Of a stretch of DNA of 6,719 bases, positions 4,346 to 6,719 are shown in pieces (position 1 is the first letter of the stretch; every line of letters begins with the position of its first letter). The notes under the pieces are model-generated. The model worked only from the letters and a program-made list of their open reading frames with translations. It was not told where the DNA came from and did not search any database. The DNA lies in the NCBI GenBank assembly GCA_030425615.1, contig JAUIAI010000144.1, positions 1 to 6,719 on the forward strand, given 5' to 3'. Made by a program: the position numbers and the translations under genes. The stretch comes from Gammaproteobacteria bacterium. Its GTDB lineage: Bacteria > Pseudomonadota > Gammaproteobacteria > Burkholderiales > Burkholderiaceae_E.

Positions 4346-6719
4346 TCAGGCCTCCGGCTCGCCCGCGTCGTCGCCCGAGGCGGCCGGTGCATCGCCGACG
4401 GTCTCGTCCGGCGCGGCCGGATCGGCATCGCCCGCGTCGGCGTCCGCATCGCCCGCGTCGGCGTCCGCATCCGGGTCGGCGCCGTTGTCGGCGCCGGTCT
4501 CGACCACGCGCTGGACGCCGGTGAGGCGGTTGCCTTCGTCGATCGAGATCAGCGTGACGCCCTGGGTGGCCCGGCTCATCTCGCGTACTTCGTCGACGCG
4601 CGTGCGCACGAGGACGCCGCCCGAGGTGATCAGCATGATCTCATCACCCGGATCCACGAGGACCGCGGCGACCACCTTGCCGTTGCGCGCGGTCGTCTGG
4701 ATGGCGATCATGCCCTTGGTACCGCGGCCGTGACGGGTGTGCTCGGACACCGGAGTGCGCTTGCCGTAGCCGTTTTCGGTGGCCGTCAGTACCGACTGGG
4801 AATCGCTGTCCGTAACGAGCATGGAGATCACGGCCTGACCGGACTCCAGGTTCATGCCCCGGACCCCCCGCGCGTTGCGGCCCATGGGGCGCACGTCGCC
4901 CTCGTGGAAGCGCACCGCCTTGCCGGCATCCGAGAACAACATGACGTCATGCTCGCCGTCGGTCACGGCGGCGCCGATGAGGTAGTCGCCCTCGTCCAGC
5001 CCGACGGCGATGATGCCGGCCTTGCGCGGATTGGCGAAGTCCGAGAGCGGGGTTTTCTTGACCGTGCCCCGGCTGGTGGCCATGAACACGAAGTGACCGT
5101 CGTCGAACTCGCGCACCGGCAGGATCGTGGTGATGCGCTCGTCCTTCTCCAGCGGGAACAGATTGACGATGGGGCGGCCCCGCGCGTTGCGCGAACCCTG
5201 GGGAACCTCCCAGACCTTGATCCAGTAGACCCGGCCGCGGCTGGAGAAGCAGAGAATCATGTCGTGGGTATTGGCCACGAACAGACGGTCGACCCAGTCG
5301 GCCTCCTTCATGGTGGTGGCCTGCCGGCCCCGTCCTCCCCGACGCTGCGCCGCGTACTCCGAAAGCGGCTGGCTCTTGACGTAGCCGTGGTGGGACAGCG
5401 TGACCACCATGTCGGTGGGCTGGATCAGGTCTTCGGTCTCGAGCTCGGTCGCGTTGAGTTCGATCTCGGAGCGACGGGCGTCGCCGAATTGATCGCGTAT
5501 CTCGGTCAGTTCCGTCCGAATGATCTCGGTCACCCGCTCCGGGCGGGCCAGGATGTCCAGCAGATCCGCGATGGTCTCGATGATCTCCCGGTACTCCTGG
5601 ACGATCTTGTCCTGCTCCAGGCCCGTGAGCCGCTGCAGACGCATCTGCAGGATCTCCTGCGCCTGGATGTCGGAGAGCCGGTACTGGTCGCCTTCCAGAC
5701 CGAAATCGGCACCGAGCCCCTCCGGGCGGAACGCGGCCAGGTCACTGCCGGCGCGCTCGAGCATGGCGCGCGCTTCGCCGGCGTCCCAGGTGCGGGACAT
5801 CAGGGCGGTCTTGGCCGCGGGCGGATTGGGCGACGCCTTGATCACCTCGATCATTTCGTCGACGTTGGCCACCGCCACCGCCAGACCCTCGAGGATGTGA
5901 CCGCGCTCGCGCGCCTTGCGAAGCTCGAACAGCGTGCGTCGGGTGACCACCTCGCGCCGGTGCTCGAGGAAGAACTGCAGCATCTGCTTCAGGTTCAGCA
6001 GACGCGGCTGGCCGTCGACCAGCGCCACCATGTTGATGCCGAAGGTGTCCTGAAGCTGGGTGGCCTTGTAGAGATTGTTCAGGACGATGTCGGGAGACTC
6101 GCCCCGCTTGAGCTCGATGACCACCCGCATGCCGGAGCGGTCCGATTCGTCGCGGATGTCCGAGATGCCTTCGATGCGCTTCTCGTTGACCATCTCGGCC
6201 ATGCGCTCGAGCAGAACCCGCTTGTTCACCTGATACGGAAGTTCGTCGATGATGATCGACGAGCGCGAACCGCGGTCCATGTCCTCGAAGTGGGCCTTGG
6301 CGCGCATCACGACGCGCCCCCGGCCGGTGCGGTAGCCCTCGCGCACACCGGCCACGCCGTAGATGGTGGCGCCGGTGGGAAAATCGGGCGCCGGGATCTT
6401 GGCGATCAGTTCGTCGACTTCGGTTTCCGGGCGCTCGAGCAGCAGCAACGACGCGTCCACGACCTCGCCCAGGTTGTGCGGCGGAATGTTGGTGGCCATG
6501 CCCACCGCGATTCCGGAGGCGCCGTTGACCAGCAGGTTCGGCACCCGTGCCGGCAGGACCGTGGGTTCCTGTTCCTTGGCGTCGTAGTTGGGCTGGAAGT
6601 CGACCGTCTCGCGATCGATGTCCGCCAGCATCTCGCTGGCGATCTTCTCCAGCCGGCACTCCGTGTAGCGCATCGCCGCGGCGTTGTCGCCGTCGATGGA
6701 ACCGAAGTTGCCCTGACCA
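4346..6719 (-). CDS. gyrA: DNA gyrase subunit A, N-terminus cut by the right window edge
   Basis: The cutting and rejoining subunit of DNA gyrase (GyrA2GyrB2), which introduces negative supercoils using ATP. The frame is open to the edge; 790 residues are visible, beginning with GQGNFGSIDGD just before AAAMRYTE, whose Tyr (codon 6665-6667, E. coli Tyr122) forms the covalent DNA link. About 105 N-terminal residues, including the quinolone resistance-determining Ser/Asp positions, are outside. Next come the tower and the coiled-coil gate region (LFELRKARERGHILEGL through IIRTELTEIRDQFGD). The C-terminal beta-pinwheel opens with the GyrA box QRRGGRG (codons near 5347-5327), needed for DNA wrapping and here differing from E. 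coli QRRGGKG by Lys to Arg. The last roughly 50 residues form an Asp/Ala/Gly tail with 18 acidic residues and no basic ones, partly built from a tandem repeat. The estimated full length, about 894, is near the 875 of E. coli. Confidence 0.98.
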   Translation of the reverse strand, partial: GQGNFGSIDGDNAAAMRYTECRLEKIASEMLADIDRETVDFQPNYDAKEQEPTVLPARVPNLLVNGASGIAVGMATNIPPHNLGEVVDASLLLLERPETEVDELIAKIPAPDFPTGATIYGVAGVREGYRTGRGRVVMRAKAHFEDMDRGSRSSIIIDELPYQVNKRVLLERMAEMVNEKRIEGISDIRDESDRSGMRVVIELKRGESPDIVLNNLYKATQLQDTFGINMVALVDGQPRLLNLKQMLQFFLEHRREVVTRRTLFELRKARERGHILEGLAVAVANVDEMIEVIKASPNPPAAKTALMSRTWDAGEARAMLERAGSDLAAFRPEGLGADFGLEGDQYRLSDIQAQEILQMRLQRLTGLEQDKIVQEYREIIETIADLLDILARPERVTEIIRTELTEIRDQFGDARRSEIELNATELETEDLIQPTDMVVTLSHHGYVKSQPLSEYAAQRRGGRGRQATTMKEADWVDRLFVANTHDMILCFSSRGRVYWIKVWEVPQGSRNARGRPIVNLFPLEKDERITTILPVREFDDGHFVFMATSRGTVKKTPLSDFANPRKAGIIAVGLDEGDYLIGAAVTDGEHDVMLFSDAGKAVRFHEGDVRPMGRNARGVRGMNLESGQAVISMLVTDSDSQSVLTATENGYGKRTPVSEHTRHGRGTKGMIAIQTTARNGKVVAAVLVDPGDEIMLITSGGVLVRTRVDEVREMSRATQGVTLISIDEGNRLTGVQRVVETGADNGADPDADADAGDADADAGDADPAAPDETVGDAPAASGDDAGEPEA
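4425..4466. repeat. Two perfect 21-bp tandem repeats within the gyrA 3' end
   Basis: The 21 bases at 4425-4445 are repeated exactly at 4446-4466, and the next five bases (4467-4471) begin a third, degenerate copy. The length is a multiple of three, so each unit adds seven residues (DADADAG-type) to the acidic GyrA tail without shifting the frame. Exact identity at the DNA level points to recent duplication or slippage rather than only protein-level bias. Confidence 0.85.

Noticed and set aside
4321..4470. A 50-residue N-terminal extension of pheA with a repeated MRTPTRA stretch
   Set aside because: It is an out-of-frame reading of the gyrA tail repeat. The downstream ATG at 4320 has a proper GGAG and gives the normal family N-terminus.
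4425..4471. Tandem repeats as a possible CRISPR fragment
   Set aside because: The repeats are directly adjacent with no spacers and lie in frame within gyrA.
3304..4524. A 406-codon open frame on the plus strand opposite pheA and the gyrA tail
   Set aside because: It lies antisense to a clearly identified pheA. Long open antisense frames are expected in high-GC coding DNA, and its translation is Arg/Gly/His-rich with a low-complexity Arg/Pro end.
6600..6719. Quinolone resistance reading from GyrA
   Set aside because: The resistance-determining residues (E. coli Ser83 and Asp87 equivalents) lie beyond the right edge, so nothing can be said.

Overview
This window looks like core chromosome from a high-GC gammaproteobacterium. 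The gene order gyrA-pheA-hisC-tyrA-aroA, all on the minus strand, matches the aromatic amino acid supraoperon known from Pseudomonas and relatives (gyrA-serC-pheA-hisC2-tyrA/aroA-cmk-rpsA). A member of Chromatiales or Ectothiorhodospiraceae would fit, but that placement is inference from gene order, base composition and protein style, not from a search.

Layout, in minus-strand transcription order from the right edge. gyrA is cut at its 5' end; the visible part starts just before the catalytic tyrosine and runs to a complete C-terminus with an Asp/Ala-rich acidic tail. After a 25-base gap comes pheA (chorismate mutase-prephenate dehydratase-ACT). pheA overlaps hisC by four bases (ATGA), and hisC overlaps tyrA in the same way. 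tyrA ends at 1239 in a GC-rich hairpin. On the other side of that hairpin a 153-residue gene of unknown function (753-1214) runs on the plus strand, convergent with tyrA. A 91-base divergent intergenic region separates its start from the start of aroA (minus strand), which runs off the left edge with about half of its length visible.

Together the genes cover the branch around chorismate. AroA makes EPSP, the precursor of chorismate. PheA turns chorismate into prephenate and then phenylpyruvate. TyrA oxidises prephenate (or arogenate) on the tyrosine branch. The HisC-type aminotransferase probably supplies the transamination step for Phe/Tyr, histidinol phosphate, or both. DNA gyrase is a housekeeping neighbour.

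I see no mobile element, RNA gene, CRISPR array or defence system, and no convincing new system. The points most worth a second look are the unknown opposite-strand gene that splits tyrA from aroA, the absence of serC between gyrA and pheA, and the repeat-built acidic tail of GyrA. There is no gene-free stretch longer than 91 bases.
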